Of a stretch of 21,714 nt of DNA, positions 19,932 through 21,714 are shown in pieces. The notes under the pieces were generated by a model that saw only the letters and a program-made list of their open reading frames with translations, searched no databases and had not been told where the DNA came from. Positions within the stretch are counted from its first letter, which is position 1. Each line of letters opens with the position of its first letter. The position numbers and the translations under genes were made by a program. The DNA comes from a virus: the IMG/VR virus record IMGVR_UViG_3300031669_000267, positions 1 to 21,714 of that record; one strand, 5' to 3'.

Positions 19932-20146
19932 TTACGCTGTTGACGACGAAGGCTGCCGGACTTACCGGCGCGTGGCAAGTAGAAACCAGCGGCAACACGA
20001 TGCTTGTCGTGCGTCGGCATCTGCGCAAAGAGCAAGAGATCGTCCGCCTGCCAAACGGCCGCATCTGGTGGTTTGAGTCACGCGATTTGGCGCAGATCGT
20101 TGCGGATCAGTTGAACGCGAAAAGCGAATTGGAGAAGGCAGAGTGA
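19928..20146 (+). CDS. Last accepted gene of rightward operon, 72 aa, unknown
   Basis: GTG 19928 overlaps the previous stop as GTGA. Strand-rich sequence (GAWQVETSGNTMLVVRRHLR, then EIVRLPNGRIWWFESRD) ends in a helix (LAQIVADQLNAKSELEKAE). It might be a small beta-sheet RNA or protein binder. After it only an 11-codon frame (20143-20178) and about 80 bp without a gene or clear terminator separate it from the convergent tail-fibre gene. Confidence 0.68.
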   Translation: MITLLTTKAAGLTGAWQVETSGNTMLVVRRHLRKEQEIVRLPNGRIWWFESRDLAQIVADQLNAKSELEKAE

Positions 20147-20257
20147 GCGAATACCTACTTACCCGCGGCGCACCCTGATGCAGGCATGGGCGGATTACTG
20201 CTTGGCCACGTAGCAATGCGGGCTGCCGAGGGGGATTTACACGTTACTTGATGGCCA

Positions 20258-21714
20258 TCACGCACCAGCGATGAAGCGCACCACACCTAAGTCGCAAGTC
20301 GTGTCAGCCGCGCGGTAGACGATCACGTTTCCGTTGACATCGACCACGATATGCGCCACGCCAGCGGCAGATCCTACTGCCCCAAACAGCATGCTTGCCG
20401 ATGGCCGGTAGCCTGCGGGGAGGACAAACGCGGCGCCGTCCGCCGCTGCTTGAACCATGCCGTGAACGCTCACCATTCCGTCGCTGCTCTTGGTGTATCC
20501 GGCAAGTTCCCATGGTGTCCCCGTATTCGTGAAGCCATTCGTAAAGGCAGGCGACGTCCAGGCACGATAAATGGGCGCACTTGTTCCGGCGTAGGCATTG
20601 TTCCCTATCTCAAAATCTTGGCAGCTTGGATCAACAGCTTGCGCCTGGTTGTAGAAGATGTTGTTGGTGAGCTGTCCGCCAGTGATGTTGTACCAAGTCT
20701 GTGAGGTCGTGTTGTAGCCTATCCAGTTTCCGTCGATACAAATTGCGCTGGAAGCTGCGCCAAAATAAATGGGTAGGTTTGCCTTAGACTCGACGTAATT
20801 CCCGCGAAACTGAAGAGCATTCACTCCCGCATTGAATATGATAGCCTGATTTCCGCCTTCCATGTCGTTGTTCAGGATGTTGACGTTATTTGCAGCAGCG
20901 GCAAGATAGATGTCCGATCCGGGTCCTGATGCACCAATCGAACTGAACTGGCACGCATCCACGGTCAGACTGTTAATTGCCGTCGAACAAATGATTCCGT
21001 ATTGGCTCTGATAAGTGAATTTGCATCGAGTGAAAACTGCCGCATAGACCGAGGCCAGACCAACTGCGGACGTTCCAGAGGCAAAAGAGCAATCGACGAA
21101 GTTGATTCCGTTTGAGTTTTGCACGGAAACAAGCGCAAACACGGTCGGCGTGAGATAGGGGCCGAAAAATTGAATACCCTTTACCAACACAGGAGGTGCA
21201 GAAACTGCGTTAGTGGCTTGACCTATGTAAAACAAGCTTCCGGTAAATGAGCCATGCCGGCCGACGGATGCGCCATACCCGTCGATGATCTGACGCGTAT
21301 TGGCCGTTGTAGGCCAATTCACGGTTGCCCCGGCCAAGTAAGTCTTGCCAGTCGTAAACTTGATTTTTGCGCCATAGGTAAGGGATGTGATGTAGTTGAC
21401 TGCGAGCTGGATAGCTGCTGCATCGTCCGCAGTACCGTCACCCAGCGCGCCAAAGTCATCGACGCTGATGCTTTCGGCCAGCTTGTCCTCGACCCATCGT
21501 GCTACAGCCCCGGTGACGCGGCGAATCCATGCAACGAGCCTGGAACCCTTCCCGGTCGCGGTGCTGGCGAGGTCTGCCTGCGCGGTATAGGTGGATGCAG
21601 CGCTGGCTATGGTTTCATACGTAGCCGTAGCATTAGCCTGAGTCTCGTAGGTGGATGCAGCGCTGGTTTGGGTTTCGTAGGTACTTGCTGCCGTTGCCGA
21701 CGTGAGTAGTGGCG
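20258..21714 (-). CDS. Partial tail fibre/tailspike with pectate-lyase-type beta-helix
   Basis: The frame is open to the right edge, so the N-terminus is missing; about 485 residues are seen. From the edge inward: four 10-residue repeats of the SAASTYETQA kind; a linker with WIRRVTGAVARWVEDKLAES; then SVDDFGALGDGTADDAAAIQ, the classic start of a pectate-lyase superfamily helix in phage depolymerases; then many Asn/Ser/Gly-rich coils (e.g. NNVNILNNDMEGGNQAIIFN); then a C-terminal domain with FVLPAGYRPSASMLFG and VDVNGNVIVYRAAD, typical of receptor-binding tips. It likely trimerises, binds and may cut host surface polysaccharide. Minus-strand orientation matches the late genes at the left edge. 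Confidence 0.88.
   Translation of the reverse strand, partial: PLLTSATAASTYETQTSAASTYETQANATATYETIASAASTYTAQADLASTATGKGSRLVAWIRRVTGAVARWVEDKLAESISVDDFGALGDGTADDAAAIQLAVNYITSLTYGAKIKFTTGKTYLAGATVNWPTTANTRQIIDGYGASVGRHGSFTGSLFYIGQATNAVSAPPVLVKGIQFFGPYLTPTVFALVSVQNSNGINFVDCSFASGTSAVGLASVYAAVFTRCKFTYQSQYGIICSTAINSLTVDACQFSSIGASGPGSDIYLAAAANNVNILNNDMEGGNQAIIFNAGVNALQFRGNYVESKANLPIYFGAASSAICIDGNWIGYNTTSQTWYNITGGQLTNNIFYNQAQAVDPSCQDFEIGNNAYAGTSAPIYRAWTSPAFTNGFTNTGTPWELAGYTKSSDGMVSVHGMVQAAADGAAFVLPAGYRPSASMLFGAVGSAAGVAHIVVDVNGNVIVYRAADTTCDLGVVRFIAGA
21588..21714 (-). repeat. Tandem 30-bp repeats in the tail-fibre gene
   Basis: The 19-bp block TAGGTGGATGCAGCGCTGG recurs exactly at 21588-21606 and 21648-21666, 60 bp apart. 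On the minus strand the stretch codes TAASTYETQT, SAASTYETQA, NATATYETIA and SAASTYTAQA, four tandem 10-residue units, possibly more beyond the edge. Such runs usually form the trimeric shaft between particle-binding and receptor-binding domains. Confidence 0.75.

Noticed and set aside
20143-20178. An 11-codon frame starting GTG in a GTGA overlap after the last rightward gene
   Set aside because: Too short to support as a gene, though the junction looks like the others; it may be the cut-off start of a lost gene.
20179-20257. Expected terminator between the convergent rightward operon and the tail-fibre gene
   Set aside because: Weak dyads such as GGCAGCCCGCATTGC are present, but no stem followed by a U tract on either strand.

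Overview
The window is a block of tailed double-stranded DNA phage (or prophage) genome, read as such from its gene content and packing: a DnaB-type helicase beside a lambda O-like initiator, a lambda Red-type exonuclease/annealase pair, RusA, a P1 Ref-like nuclease, a Q-like antiterminator and a tail-fibre gene, with almost no base left between genes. The high G+C coding bias, the AUGA/GUGA start-stop overlaps and the protein families point to a phage of a high-G+C proteobacterium. I cannot name the host from sequence alone. No tRNA, rRNA, CRISPR array or insertion sequence was seen.

Layout. A divergent control region lies near 11090-11230 and carries a perfect 14-bp inverted repeat. From it a leftward (minus-strand) run of about 22 genes reads without a gap to 777: a small HTH regulator, a SNF2-like helicase, an orphan DNA methyltransferase, small proteins, the replication initiator and DnaB helicase, winged-helix-like proteins, an HNH/AP2 homing endonuclease, Ref-like nuclease, RusA, zinc proteins, a PD-(D/E)XK nuclease and finally a Q-like zinc protein. 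Just beyond it comes a promoter, a ~60-nt leader, an intrinsic terminator and then the first late genes (62-aa protein, lysis-region membrane protein cut by the left edge). This matches the lambda Q / pR' / tR' switch.

The rightward (plus-strand) run from 11231 to 20146 begins with small unknown genes. It continues with the recombination module (coiled-coil protein, YqaJ-type exonuclease, Bet/RecT annealase) and ends in a string of short accessory genes, including a MazG-like pyrophosphohydrolase and a DUF551 protein. Two leaders upstream of 13083 and 13397 share a repeated sequence with a hairpin whose stem differs but still pairs.

At the right edge a minus-strand tail-fibre/tailspike gene (beta-helix type, N-terminus off the window) converges on the rightward operon. 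Since late genes leave the left edge and a late gene enters from the right edge on the same strand, the simplest reading is one late operon running around a circular or circularly permuted map. No integrase or full-length CI-type repressor is visible here.
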